DNA of 64,000 nt from Acidimicrobiia bacterium (lineage in GTDB: Bacteria; Actinomycetota; Acidimicrobiia; Acidimicrobiales; MedAcidi-G1), in the NCBI GenBank assembly GCA_012959995.1, contig DUCC01000012.1, forward strand, positions 59,229 through 123,228. Reading direction: 5' to 3'. The notes below the pieces were generated by a model. It did no database searches. It was not told where the DNA came from and saw only the letters and a list, made by a program, of their open reading frames with translations. This document shows, piece after piece, positions 54,538 to 63,460 of the stretch (positions are counted from its first letter, which is position 1; the number at the start of each line of letters is the position of its first letter). Position numbers and translations under genes: made by a program.

Positions 54538-55752
54538 ATGACTGAATTTTCGATGAAATTGTCCGATGACCAAACCCAGTTGCGTGACTGGATCCACGAG
54601 TTTGCTGTTGATGTGATCCGCCCGGCGGCCCATGAATGGGATGAACGTGAAGAGTTTCCTTGGCCCATAGTGCAACAGGCGGCCGAGGTGGGTTTGTATG
54701 GCTGGGAGTTTTTAGCTGAGGGGATGATGAACGACAAAACGGGCATCACCACCCCGATGGCCATTGAAGAACTTTTTTGGGGTGATGCCGGTATTGGCAT
54801 GGCCATCATGGGCAGCGGTTTGGCGGCTGCCGGTATTGCTGCTTCGGCGACTCGTGACCAAGTTATGGAGTGGGTGCCGCAGTGCTACGGCGATGCGCAG
54901 GATGTAAAAGTTGGTGCGTTTTGTGCCAGTGAGCCAGATGCTGGTTCGGATGTGGCGGCTTATCGCACTCGTGCGGTGTACGACGAAGCCACCGATGAGT
55001 GGGTGCTTAACGGCACCAAGGCGTGGATCACTAATGGTGGGATTGCCAACATTCATGTGGTGGTAGCGGTGGTTGACCCGGAGCTGCGCGCTAAGGGGCA
55101 TGCTTCGTTTATCGTGCCGCCAAATACGCCGGGTTTAAGCCAAGGCCAAAAATATAAAAAGCACGGGATTCGCGCCAGCCACACCGCTGAGGTAGTGCTG
55201 GAAGAAGTAAGGGTGCCGGGCCGGTGTTTGTTGGGTGGCAAAGAAAAACTTGATGAGCGTTTGGCTCGAGTGCGAGAGGGTAAGCCCGGCAACTCGCAAG
55301 CCGCCATGCAAACTTTTGAGGCCACCCGCCCGGCAGTGGGTGCGCAGGCCATCGGGGTGGCTCGGGCGGCTTTTGAATATTCGTTGGAGTACGCCAAAGA
55401 GCGCCATGCTTTTGGTCGAGCCATTATCGAAAACCAAGGTATTGCTTTCATGTTGGCCGATATGGCTACAGAGATCGAAGCGTCTCGGGCGCTGGTTTGG
55501 AAAGCCGCCTGGTTGGGTAAGCAGCGGGCTTTTGTTAACGCCGAAGGGTCTATGGCCAAAATGAAAGCGGGCCGTACTGCTACTTGGGTGACCGAGCGGG
55601 CTATTCAAATTTTGGGTGGTTACGGCTATACCCGGGAGTACCCGGTAGAGCGCTGGCATCGAGATGCCAAGATCCACGATATTTTTGAAGGCACCGAGCA
55701 GATCCAGCAACTGGTGATCAGTCGAGCCATTTCAGGTATCCGCATCAAGTAA
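54538..55752 (+). CDS. Acyl-CoA dehydrogenase
   Basis: A 404-residue acyl-CoA dehydrogenase: VGAFCASEPDAGSDVAAYRTRA and WVLNGTKAWITNGGIAN at FAD and substrate segments, then RHAFGRAIIENQGIAFMLADMATEIEASRAL, and the catalytic Glu in IHDIFEGTEQIQQLVISRAI. It introduces a 2,3-double bond into an acyl-CoA and passes electrons to ETF. It follows the MFS gene by nine bases. A strong palindromic terminator lies after its stop. Chain-length preference cannot be read. Confidence 0.9.
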   Translation: MTEFSMKLSDDQTQLRDWIHEFAVDVIRPAAHEWDEREEFPWPIVQQAAEVGLYGWEFLAEGMMNDKTGITTPMAIEELFWGDAGIGMAIMGSGLAAAGIAASATRDQVMEWVPQCYGDAQDVKVGAFCASEPDAGSDVAAYRTRAVYDEATDEWVLNGTKAWITNGGIANIHVVVAVVDPELRAKGHASFIVPPNTPGLSQGQKYKKHGIRASHTAEVVLEEVRVPGRCLLGGKEKLDERLARVREGKPGNSQAAMQTFEATRPAVGAQAIGVARAAFEYSLEYAKERHAFGRAIIENQGIAFMLADMATEIEASRALVWKAAWLGKQRAFVNAEGSMAKMKAGRTATWVTERAIQILGGYGYTREYPVERWHRDAKIHDIFEGTEQIQQLVISRAISGIRIK

Positions 55753-55757
55753 TCCCC

Positions 55758-55784
55758 GTCATGTCGTCTCTGAGACGACATGAC
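55758..55784. terminator. Perfect palindrome, bidirectional terminator
   Basis: GTCATGTCGTCTC and GAGACGACATGAC flank a single T (27 bases). It sits between two convergent genes and can form a hairpin of about ten to twelve base pairs from either strand. Confidence 0.75.
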
Positions 55785-55791
55785 GCAGTGG

Positions 55792-57363
55792 CTAGTCGAA
55801 GCGTGCGGTGGGCAGGTGGGCGCCGATGTAGCCGACGTGCACTTTGCCGGTGAGGCCGCTGGTGTCGTCATAAAAGTAAAGCCGTGGGCCAAGTAAGCCG
55901 CCGGCAATTTTGAGGTGGGCTTCCATGAAGATGGTGCCCGATGGGTCGACACGGGTATCAACGGGTAAAACACGGTGCTGGTAGAGATCGTCTCGATGGT
56001 GGACTTGTTCTGATTCTTTTGCCGAATATTTTTGTGGGCTATGAGGCCACACCAGCGGGCCGCCGTCTTTGCACCATTCGCGAAATCCGCCCGGGTTTCG
56101 GTTGCTTTGTAGGACGTAGGCGTTGAGGGCTAGGAGGCCTCGCCAAATAGTGTTGCCCCAGGTCCGACTGGTCAGGGTTTGGTCAAGTTGCGCAATATCG
56201 CCACCCAGGTTGACGGGAACCGCTAACCCGGTGAGGTGTTGTTGGGCCGCGGTAACTGCTTCGGCGACCGAAGCGACTTCTTCTGGGATGCGTAAAGAGG
56301 CTTCTGAAATTTCGTTGAGTTTGCGCCGGTAGGAGTTGATCATCCGAAGTTGGATGGCGATTTTGGTGTCCCGTTCTTCAAGTTCGGCGATGCTGTCGAT
56401 GACTTCGTTTTGGGTGCGTTCCAAAGTGATGCGCAGTCGTTCATTGATCTGTTGGTTTTCGGCTAGTTCTTCGTCGGCCAGTTTGAGCAACTGGGCTTGG
56501 TTGAGGTTGCCGCTGTTGCGTAACAAGTTGAGGGCGCTGTCAAAAGCGGCGGGGGGCCGCCGGTTGGCCATAGCGGGTTGGAGGAGTAAAGCAAATTGTT
56601 CTGCTGCCGACTCCGGCGATTGGGCAACCAGGTCGCGGTCTAGGCGGCGGTGCTGGTTTGGGGGGTGGCTGCCGGGCAAGTAGATGCGCGCTTCGCCTGC
56701 TTCGAGCCCGTATTCGTGGCCGATTTGGTTGCTAAATACCGCTTCGCTTCCGTCACTTAGTACGCGTACCACCACCACGCCAGCGAGAGCATCGGCGGTG
56801 CGTTGGGCGCGTTCCATGGTGACGGCGGGCCCGTTTTGACGATCGTGGGCAAAAACGACCACCGGGCATTCTCTTAGGGGGCTAATGATGAGGTTGACGA
56901 CCGCACCTTTTATATGTTGCGGCGGTACGGCGATGGGTCCATCGTTGAGCCGCACCACGCCTAACCGTGGGTCGCCTCCGTTGCGGTTGGCGCCATGGAG
57001 CAGGCTTCGTACCAGCCATGGCCCCGAGGGGTTGGTACGTGCCCAAAGATCGTTGCTGACCATTTCTACATCTGCCCAAAGCCATTTTTCTTGTCCGGTG
57101 GCTACTCGTAGGGTGGTGGTCCAACGGTCGGCGACCCCTTCTTCGCGTAAAGACAGTTCGGTGGCGGCGTTACCGTTGGCGCCAACGACCGTGCGGCCGC
57201 TTGCAGTAATTTTTTGGCTGGCCGAGGTGGTGCAGGTAAGAGATTCGGTGGCCAAGTCAAGGCTGGGGTAACGGTCTTGTATCCAGTCGTTAAAAACTTT
57301 GGTGGCGATGATTCCAAGGTCAGATCGATTTTCTTGCCAAATGGCCCGGTAAGTTACGGTCAC
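55792..57363 (-). CDS. Uncharacterised 523-residue protein with central coiled coil
   Basis: I do not recognise this protein with certainty. Residues 1-130 look beta-rich. About 150-215 resemble a Rossmann-like segment (VVNLIISPLRECPVVVFAHDRQN, then ADALAGVVVVRVLSD) with a later YLPGSHPPNQHRRL. From 280 to 370 is a long helical coiled-coil stretch (LLKLADEELAENQQINERLRITLERTQNEVIDSIAELEERD). The last 130 residues form a beta-rich C-terminus (IFMEAHLKIAGGLLGPRLYFYDDT). Its layout suggests a sensor plus effector, but no catalytic motif is clear. No mobile element was seen beside it. Confidence 0.6.
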   Translation of the reverse strand: MTVTYRAIWQENRSDLGIIATKVFNDWIQDRYPSLDLATESLTCTTSASQKITASGRTVVGANGNAATELSLREEGVADRWTTTLRVATGQEKWLWADVEMVSNDLWARTNPSGPWLVRSLLHGANRNGGDPRLGVVRLNDGPIAVPPQHIKGAVVNLIISPLRECPVVVFAHDRQNGPAVTMERAQRTADALAGVVVVRVLSDGSEAVFSNQIGHEYGLEAGEARIYLPGSHPPNQHRRLDRDLVAQSPESAAEQFALLLQPAMANRRPPAAFDSALNLLRNSGNLNQAQLLKLADEELAENQQINERLRITLERTQNEVIDSIAELEERDTKIAIQLRMINSYRRKLNEISEASLRIPEEVASVAEAVTAAQQHLTGLAVPVNLGGDIAQLDQTLTSRTWGNTIWRGLLALNAYVLQSNRNPGGFREWCKDGGPLVWPHSPQKYSAKESEQVHHRDDLYQHRVLPVDTRVDPSGTIFMEAHLKIAGGLLGPRLYFYDDTSGLTGKVHVGYIGAHLPTARFD

Positions 57364-57463
57364 GAAGTTCCTTCCCCTTGGTTGTTCTCCCTTGACGGTA
57401 GAGGTCGCAGTGGCCGTCTCCTAATTGGGAGCAGAATTTATTTACCCTAAGGAGTTGAGTGTT

Positions 57464-57742
57464 ATGGGCAGTTTGGTGGTGGCTTTTCTTACCTACAGCG
57501 AAATGGTTATTTTGGTTATCCTTTTCGGGCTGTTCGTCGCCGTGTTTTCGGTGACGTTTTTTGCTTTGCAGAGGTCGGCAAAAGAGAAGCAGTGGAAGTG
57601 GTTTGCGGTGGTTCTTGTTTCATGGATACTGGGGGTGGGCTGGGTCTTTTCCTTGATCTATTTGCTGGGGCCGGGCAGAAAACCCAGATGGAGTATGATC
57701 TACTGGGGAGAGCAAACAGGAGGTTCCCGTGACGTATTTTGA
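57464..57742 (+). CDS. Small membrane protein
   Basis: A 92-residue protein with two membrane helices (VAFLTYSEMVILVILFGLFVAVFSVTFFAL and WKWFAVVLVSWILGVGWVFSLIYLLG). AAGGAG lies nine bases before ATG 57464, which is why the longer upstream reading was not used. It overlaps the RDD gene by 14 bases. Family not recognised. Confidence 0.65.
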   Translation: MGSLVVAFLTYSEMVILVILFGLFVAVFSVTFFALQRSAKEKQWKWFAVVLVSWILGVGWVFSLIYLLGPGRKPRWSMIYWGEQTGGSRDVF

Positions 57743-58262
57743 AAGTGAATCCGACGAAGAAGTAAAGCAGGCAGGAACTCCGGCTCGTTACGGGCTACGG
57801 GTAAAAGCAGCGCTAATTGACTTCGTAATTGGCATGGCTGCAGTGGCGGTCCCGGCTATTGGTCTTATTTTTGCCATCGTTTCAATCGCTGAGCGAGATA
57901 ACAACACGATTACTTCAGGGGAAGGGTGGGCCATCTTTTTCTCTGCCCTCGGTCTTTTGTTTTGGCTTTTATGGCAAGGGTGGTTTTTTGGTTACCGCCA
58001 AGGAAAATCTGGTACCACACCCGGCAAAAGGGCCGCCGGTATTCGTTTGGTCAGCATCAAAACAGGGGAGGTTCCCGGTGGCGGCACCGGGGTGGGCCGT
58101 TTGATGCTCCCTTATTTGATAAATTCTTTTGTCGGCGTGTATTGGGTTATTGACCTTCTCTGGCCGCTTTGGGACGATGAGAATCAGCGTTTGACCGACA
58201 AGATTGTTTCAACGCAAGTGGTGCTTGAGGGCAAAGGTCTCGACACCCCGGTGCTGAGTTAG
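57729..58262 (+). CDS. RDD family membrane protein (first)
   Basis: A 177-residue RDD protein: PARYGLRVKAALIDFVIGMAAVAVPAIGL with the conserved R and D at the first helix, then SGTTPGKRAAGIRLVS and a final DDENQRLTDKIVSTQVV. About four membrane helices. GTG 57729 follows AGGAGG. RDD proteins are poorly understood; some are linked to ion transport. A second RDD gene lies 64 bases downstream. Confidence 0.8.
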   Translation: MTYFESESDEEVKQAGTPARYGLRVKAALIDFVIGMAAVAVPAIGLIFAIVSIAERDNNTITSGEGWAIFFSALGLLFWLLWQGWFFGYRQGKSGTTPGKRAAGIRLVSIKTGEVPGGGTGVGRLMLPYLINSFVGVYWVIDLLWPLWDDENQRLTDKIVSTQVVLEGKGLDTPVLS

Positions 58263-58326
58263 ATAGTTCCTGCCCTTCAGGCCGCCATCTGCTATAAATA
58301 GAGTTCCAAACAAGGAGAACAACGAA

Positions 58327-58764
58327 ATGAGCGAGTCCATGGGTGAAGTAGACGGTAAAGCCGATCTTGGTAAACGCATTGTTGCGGTGATTATTGATGC
58401 GATTTCTGTCGGTTTGCTATCCATGGTTCTTACGGCTGCGTTGGGTTGGCTGCTGGCATTAGCACTGTCTTCAGCGGCCGCTTTGTACTTGTTTGGTTGG
58501 AGAATGGGCGAAACGGGCACCACCCCAGGTAAGCAGATTATGGGTTTGAAAATTGTTGATGCTTCGACTGGCGAGCTGTTAGGCAACCAACGTGGCCTTC
58601 AACGAGCTGGACTCATTTGGGTGCTTGGTCTTGCTGGTTCTATTCCCGTTCTTGGCATTTTGTTTTCGTTGGTTGCTTTGGCAGACATAATTGTTGCTTT
58701 GATCGATGACCGTGGTCAGCGTTACACCGACAAGATTGTTGGTTCTATCGTCACTGCCGCCTAA
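58327..58764 (+). CDS. RDD family membrane protein (second)
   Basis: A 145-residue RDD protein with three or four helices: DLGKRIVAVIIDAISVGLLSM, then MGETGTTPGKQIMGLKIVDASTGE and DDRGQRYTDKIVGSIV. It matches the first RDD protein in its motifs but is shorter. AAGGAG precedes the ATG. It overlaps the convergent gene by four bases. Confidence 0.8.
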   Translation: MSESMGEVDGKADLGKRIVAVIIDAISVGLLSMVLTAALGWLLALALSSAAALYLFGWRMGETGTTPGKQIMGLKIVDASTGELLGNQRGLQRAGLIWVLGLAGSIPVLGILFSLVALADIIVALIDDRGQRYTDKIVGSIVTAA

Positions 58765-59636
58765 AGGCTTGCGCAAAACTCGGAGTAACTAAGACTCTTC
58801 TCTGTTACGAGCTTTTGCAGCGTTCCAATCGGGTCAGCGATGTGGGTTTCGTATTTATCGTTGAGGAAATCCATGGCTTCCGAGACCTCTTTGGGAAGCC
58901 ACCCATAAACGGGGGAGATGCCAACGAGACGCCATTTGGGGCCGGTGCCTGGGATTCCCCCGCTGGCCTTTTTGCTGGCCGATACCTCCCACGTGAACTC
59001 TCCTCCAAAGCAGGCGGCCCAGTAAAGACCTGATTCGAGGCGCTGGTTTGCCTGTTGGTAAGAACAAGCGATGGAGCAGGTGAGAAAACGATCAGGGCGC
59101 TTTATTTTTCTGCCGTCTAAAGCGCAGCGGCCCTGGAGAGGAATAGTGGGGTCAGTGGCCGCTTCTTTGAGCCATTCCAAGGGCTCATTTTCTGCAAAAT
59201 AGTGGCGGATTTCTTGGGTTGTTTGCTGGTTGGCTAATACGGCGAGTCGTATTTCTTCCCATGGTTCTTGGGCTAACTTAGCGAGCCATTCTGGTGGGCA
59301 ATGTGGTGATCGGGCCAGCATTAAGCGCACGGTGGGGTGGTGGTAACGCGCCCATGGGGCAAAGTCTTCGGGGTGGTCAAGGTGCTCGAAAAGGTGGGGT
59401 AGATCCACCCACGTGTCAAAAATTTCGAAGGGGTCGCGGGTGGGGCCTTGGCGGCGCAGTCGGGTGGTGCCGATGGTCATGGTAGGCATGAAGGCAAAAC
59501 TCGTGTTGCGGAGTTGATCTACGGTGGCCATCAACTCCAAAACGGGGTCAAGCTCGTCGTGGCCCGGGCTGGCCGTTTCTAAAATTTCGTCAATTAAGAC
59601 GCTTAATGAGCGTCGGGCAGTTGTTTCTTTTTTCAT
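58761..59636 (-). CDS. Uncharacterised protein with leucine-rich-variant-like repeats
   Basis: A 291-residue protein. About 85-155 contains repeats such as HPTVRLMLARSPHCPPEWLAKLAQEPWEEIRLAVLANQ, matching the pattern of leucine-rich-repeat-variant (LRV) helices. About 165-200 has cysteines (CALDGRKIKR, LTCSIACSY, AACFGGE) in spacing that could bind metal. A C-terminal helical region follows. Function is unknown. An N-terminal KKETTARRSLSVLIDEIL helix starts the chain. Confidence 0.6.
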   Translation of the reverse strand: MKKETTARRSLSVLIDEILETASPGHDELDPVLELMATVDQLRNTSFAFMPTMTIGTTRLRRQGPTRDPFEIFDTWVDLPHLFEHLDHPEDFAPWARYHHPTVRLMLARSPHCPPEWLAKLAQEPWEEIRLAVLANQQTTQEIRHYFAENEPLEWLKEAATDPTIPLQGRCALDGRKIKRPDRFLTCSIACSYQQANQRLESGLYWAACFGGEFTWEVSASKKASGGIPGTGPKWRLVGISPVYGWLPKEVSEAMDFLNDKYETHIADPIGTLQKLVTEKSLSYSEFCASL

Positions 59637-59827
59637 ATTTTCCTCATTGTGCCGGCGTTACCACCGTGCCCTTTTGGGTCGGTTGGCGGACGGTCAACGG
59701 GCCGGGCCCCTCACATCCTCTTAATAAGGTTTGTTTGCTTTTTAAGAGTACACGCCAGGTGTGACAACGAATTTGTAAAAAGCGTTCGCGACGGCCGGTG
59801 GAGTGGTTTTAGCCCTACTATCAAGTT

Positions 59828-60379
59828 ATGGAACCCCACCCGCCCACGGAAATCATTGACACCGAAGAGCTTTCTTCGTTACTACAAAGTGGCGGGCCAG
59901 AAAAGGTGGTGCTGGTCGACCGTCCCGGGCAAGGCTTTGCGGTAGCGGCGTTCACTTTGGCAATTTGCGGCATCGGCTTCGGCTTGTTACCCATTTTGTT
60001 TCCTGTGGCATTTACCTTGGGGGCCTTAGCGGTGTCGTATGGCTTTATTGGCCGCCAAAGCGATCGAACCAGTCGAGGCCTAGCTTTAGCGGGGTTGTTG
60101 TTGGGTTTGGTTTCTTTATTGGTGGGTGTAGTGGGGGCAACTATTGTGTATCGGGCGGCCAGTTGGGCGGTCGACGAGGTTGATCAACTCAGCGACCGGG
60201 TTGAAGAAATCGTTGATGATCTTGAAGAGCGTATCGATGAGCAGGTTCTCGAAATAGAGGCCAGCATTGATGAAACGGTGACGCAAATTAGCGAAGATGT
60301 GTCTGGTCAGATTCAAGAAGATATTGTCACGCAACTTGAAGATCTGCAGCAACAACTCAAAGAGCTCGCACAGCCCTAG
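59828..60379 (+). CDS. DUF4190-like membrane protein with coiled coil
   Basis: A 183-residue protein. Residues about 40-110 form two or three membrane helices in a DUF4190-like pattern (AVAAFTLAICGIGFGLLPILFP, GRQSDRTSRGLALAGLLLGLVSLLVGVVG). Residues 115-180 form a long acidic coiled coil (DQLSDRVEEIVDDLEERIDEQVLEIEAS, QLEDLQQQLKELAQ). The N-terminal 30 residues are acidic and probably cytoplasmic. No specific function can be given. Confidence 0.65.
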   Translation: MEPHPPTEIIDTEELSSLLQSGGPEKVVLVDRPGQGFAVAAFTLAICGIGFGLLPILFPVAFTLGALAVSYGFIGRQSDRTSRGLALAGLLLGLVSLLVGVVGATIVYRAASWAVDEVDQLSDRVEEIVDDLEERIDEQVLEIEASIDETVTQISEDVSGQIQEDIVTQLEDLQQQLKELAQP

Positions 60380-60432
60380 CTTTGTTTTACACCCGCTTCG
60401 TGTGACCGATGACACGCATGGCAAGATGCGGT

Positions 60433-61002
60433 ATGAGTGCTCCGAGAACCACCGGTTTTCATCACGTGGCATACGCCTGCCGTGATGCTGAAGCCACCCG
60501 CCATTTTTACGCTGAACTTATGGGTATGCCCTTGGTGCACACCGAGGTCAAGCAGCAGGGTGACGGTTTTTTTAGGCACCTATTTTTTGATACCGGCGAT
60601 GGCTCTTGCATCGCTTTTTTTGAGGTCTCGGGCATGGGTGAGGCTCCGGACTATTCCACGCAAATCTCCACTGGCAACGGTTTACCGGTTTGGGTAAACC
60701 ATGTGGCCTTCGGGGCCGATGAGGAAAGCACCGAAGCGGTTCGTCAGCGCATGACCGACGAGGGGATCGTGCCTTTTATGGAACTCGACCACGGCTGGTG
60801 TATCTCGCTTTACTACATGGACCCCAACGGCATCATGGTCGAAATGTGTCGAGACACCACGGGGTTCGCCGCCGACCCCGAAGAAGCCACTGCTCGGGTG
60901 ACCAGCACCGAAACCACGGATCACACCACCTTCGTGGCCCCTATGGATATGGCTGGGCTACGTGGTTTTGATTTACTCCCGGCGCAAAAGGAGACCAACT
61001 GA
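60433..61002 (+). CDS. VOC (glyoxalase/dioxygenase fold) metal protein
   Basis: A 189-residue vicinal-oxygen-chelate protein. GFHHVAYACRDAEATRHFYAELMGMPLVH opens with metal His, then WVNHVAFGADEESTEAVRQRM is the second module with a second His, and SLYYMDPNGIMVEMCRDTTG has the Glu ligand. That spacing matches extradiol dioxygenases and glyoxalase relatives. ATG 60433 was chosen, as earlier ATGs add only short basic residues. It overlaps the next gene by one base. Confidence 0.8.
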   Translation: MSAPRTTGFHHVAYACRDAEATRHFYAELMGMPLVHTEVKQQGDGFFRHLFFDTGDGSCIAFFEVSGMGEAPDYSTQISTGNGLPVWVNHVAFGADEESTEAVRQRMTDEGIVPFMELDHGWCISLYYMDPNGIMVEMCRDTTGFAADPEEATARVTSTETTDHTTFVAPMDMAGLRGFDLLPAQKETN

Positions 61003-61661
61003 TGTCTCGCTTGCGATTGGTACGCCGCAACGAATTGCATTGTGGCGCCGAACCGGTTTTTCAACTGCTTTTTGGTGACCGTGACCCGGTTGATGAACCA
61101 GGTACCGACACCGGTTCGCCCGGTGATTGGTGGCCGGCTTTTGCTTTGGTCCCCGATGTGTTTGACCATGCAGTAGCGGGCTTCGCCCTTTACCGGTCGT
61201 CGAAACGTTTGATTGACCCGCAACTGCGCGAACTCGGTCAAACCCGAGTGGGGTGGAATCTCCGCAGCCGCTTTGTGTATTCGCAGCACTGCAAGTCTTG
61301 TCGCACGGTGGGCTTTAGCGAGGAACAAATCAGCGCTATCTCGCATTGGGAAGACGTCGATTGTTTTGATGCGGCGCAACAAGCGGTCTTGGCTTACACC
61401 GATGCTTTAACGCTCAACGCCGGCGAGGTATCTGACGAACTTTTTGCTGAAATTAAAGCACATCTCAGCGATGAAGAAATATTGGAGTTTTCTTACATTG
61501 TGTGTACTTACGCCATGCATGCCGTGATGACTAAGTCTTTTAAGTTGGAGTTCGATGCTGAAGAGGGCCCTATGGAAGAAATCCCTGGCCCACACGAGAG
61601 CCTCAGCGCAGAACATACCCGTCAAGCTTTGCGCCTTATTTCGGGCGGCAAAGGCGACTAG
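61002..61661 (+). CDS. Carboxymuconolactone decarboxylase/AhpD-like protein
   Basis: A 219-residue CMD-family protein. LIDPQLRELGQTRVGWNLRSRFVYSQHCKSCRTVGFSEEQI carries a CxxC pair (HCKSC) of the AhpD type, where it can act in peroxide defence or redox chemistry. The long N-terminus (60 residues) and the C-terminal acidic end are less conserved. It overlaps the VOC gene by one base and converges with the oxygenase gene by four. Confidence 0.78.
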   Translation: MSRLRLVRRNELHCGAEPVFQLLFGDRDPVDEPGTDTGSPGDWWPAFALVPDVFDHAVAGFALYRSSKRLIDPQLRELGQTRVGWNLRSRFVYSQHCKSCRTVGFSEEQISAISHWEDVDCFDAAQQAVLAYTDALTLNAGEVSDELFAEIKAHLSDEEILEFSYIVCTYAMHAVMTKSFKLEFDAEEGPMEEIPGPHESLSAEHTRQALRLISGGKGD

Positions 61662-62527
61662 TCCTTTAGGTCGTCGCTGCGTACTCGTTGCCGCTCGGCT
61701 TCTTGGTGCGCGGGAAGCACCCGCCCAAAAAGTTGGTAGGTACGTTCAAGGCGGCCAATGACTCCTGCTTCTTCGGTGTAAGCAAAAACGGCCGTATTTC
61801 TTGTTGTGGATTCAACGCCCACTCGGGTTACCCGGTGCACTGAGTTGCGTCCCCGAAAGATTTGTAAGTCTCCCGGGTGGAGTTCAAGGGTTTTCACGCT
61901 GGCTCGGCCTGCTGGGCGATCAGCCAAAACCTCGGCCATGCCAGCAAAGTTTTCGGTTCTGTCGCCGCGTATTCCCGGCGAATATTCAAACAAGCCACCT
62001 TCTTCGGCCCCATCAATAAGACAGGTCACGGCAAAATCGTTGGTGTCAAAGTGCCAAGCAAACTGTTGCCCGGGGCCTAAGACGTTGATGGTGAGGCCGG
62101 CCAACGGGTCGGCAAAGCAATGCACCTCGGGCACGTTTAGGCAGTCGCTTAAAAACGAAAGGAACGCCGGGTTTTGATAAACCGCTTCGAAATCGCTTGT
62201 TGGGTTGAAAGCATCACGGGGAATAAACCCTCCTGACCGTTCGATAAAGGTATTGACCGGGTGATCGTGAGGAAGCAACGGATCACCTTCGGAAAAATAA
62301 GGGTTGATGTCTATAAGCGATTCGTGAAGTTGTGGGCGAATGGTGGTGATTTCTTTACTGAGTTGCGGCAGAGCTTCAGAACGGAGAAAGCCTTTGATGA
62401 CGGTGCAACCATCGACATCCAGTTCGGCCTGAGCGGCCGCTACCACTTGGGCGTAATCATCGCTATCTAAACGGTCGAGGGGAAGTTTTTCAAGGTCTAT
62501 GAGGTGAGCAATGCGTTGGGTATCCAT
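61658..62527 (-). CDS. 2-oxoglutarate/iron(II)-dependent oxygenase (PhyH-like)
   Basis: A 289-residue oxygenase with VDGCTVIKGFLRSEALPQL at the start of the barrel, the iron site HFD in FAWHFDTNDFAVTCLI, and the distal His in RNSVHRVTRV, with an Arg nearby for 2-oxoglutarate. It is a hydroxylase type (His-x-Asp), not a halogenase (His-x-Gly). It follows the dehydrogenase-like gene at 62537 by nine bases on the same strand, so both probably act on one substrate, which is unknown. Confidence 0.82.
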   Translation of the reverse strand: MDTQRIAHLIDLEKLPLDRLDSDDYAQVVAAAQAELDVDGCTVIKGFLRSEALPQLSKEITTIRPQLHESLIDINPYFSEGDPLLPHDHPVNTFIERSGGFIPRDAFNPTSDFEAVYQNPAFLSFLSDCLNVPEVHCFADPLAGLTINVLGPGQQFAWHFDTNDFAVTCLIDGAEEGGLFEYSPGIRGDRTENFAGMAEVLADRPAGRASVKTLELHPGDLQIFRGRNSVHRVTRVGVESTTRNTAVFAYTEEAGVIGRLERTYQLFGRVLPAHQEAERQRVRSDDLKD

Positions 62528-62536
62528 GTTGTTTCC

Positions 62537-63460
62537 TTATTGTTCCCAGGGGGGTGTCCAGTCACCGTCGAGGCGAAACGACAGGTGGGCGTCGTCTTCT
62601 ATACGTTTTGCGACGTGGAGTTCGCCAACATCGCTGCCGTAGCGTTCGGCCGCCCGAGCAAAGGTGGCGTGGGCGGTTTCGGTCATGGGTAAGTCGGTGC
62701 CGACTTTAGTAGAGAGTTCTTCGAGTAGGCCAAGGTCTTTTAGGCAGAGGTCCAAGGTGAACGACGGGTCGTAGTGACCAGCGAAAATAGATGGTGCATC
62801 GTGGCGGGCCACAAATGAGTCGCCAACAGAGTCGGTAATGGCATCGTAGAGAACATCAAGGGCTACCCCGTTGGCCATGCCCAAGGCGAAGCCTTCGCCG
62901 AGGGCCGCGGCGGCGATAAACCAAAGCTGGTTGGTAACCAGTTTTACGATGTTGCCGGTGCCTAGTTCGCCGCATTCAATGACTCGGCCGAGGTGGCTGA
63001 GGACTTTGACGGCCCGTTTGCGCACCTCGGGTGATCCGCCGATGAAAAGGGTGAGTCGCCCGTTGCGGGCTCCGTCTACGGCGCCGGTTACTGGTGAGTC
63101 AGCAACGCTTACTCCTTCAGGGGCTTGGCGGGCGAGGTCTTCAATGAATTCTCGCCGATTGGTGGTGAGGTCCACCCAAAGCGAACCGGGCCGAAGGGCA
63201 GAAAGAGCCCCTTGGGTAATCATTACGTTTTCCACATGATCAGGCCGCGGCAGTGAGGTTAGTAAGAGATCCGCAGCGGTAGAAACTTCTTGTACGTTTG
63301 TCGCCACCATGGCACCGGCTTGAGCAAGTTCTTTCAGCGGTTCCTCATTGAGGTCGAACACGGTGAGCGGGTAGCCGGCTTCAAGAAGTCGAAGAGCCAT
63401 GGGGAGCCCCATGTTGCCGGTTCCGATAAACCCGATGTGGTCTTTACCTGGGGTTGTCAT
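62537..63460 (-). CDS. 3-hydroxyisobutyrate dehydrogenase-like NAD(P)-dependent oxidoreductase
   Basis: A 307-residue beta-hydroxyacid dehydrogenase. NAD(P) binding GFIGTGNMGLPMALRLLEAGYPLTVFD is near the N-terminus, the substrate motif VADSPVTGAVDGARNG follows, and the catalytic Lys is in CGELGTGNIVKLVTNQLW. It shares the fold of 3-hydroxyisobutyrate, tartronate semialdehyde and 6-phosphogluconate-type enzymes; the acidic residue after the beta-2 strand (VFDLN) favours NAD. It is the first gene of a two-gene unit with an oxygenase. Confidence 0.87.
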   Translation of the reverse strand: MTTPGKDHIGFIGTGNMGLPMALRLLEAGYPLTVFDLNEEPLKELAQAGAMVATNVQEVSTAADLLLTSLPRPDHVENVMITQGALSALRPGSLWVDLTTNRREFIEDLARQAPEGVSVADSPVTGAVDGARNGRLTLFIGGSPEVRKRAVKVLSHLGRVIECGELGTGNIVKLVTNQLWFIAAAALGEGFALGMANGVALDVLYDAITDSVGDSFVARHDAPSIFAGHYDPSFTLDLCLKDLGLLEELSTKVGTDLPMTETAHATFARAAERYGSDVGELHVAKRIEDDAHLSFRLDGDWTPPWEQ

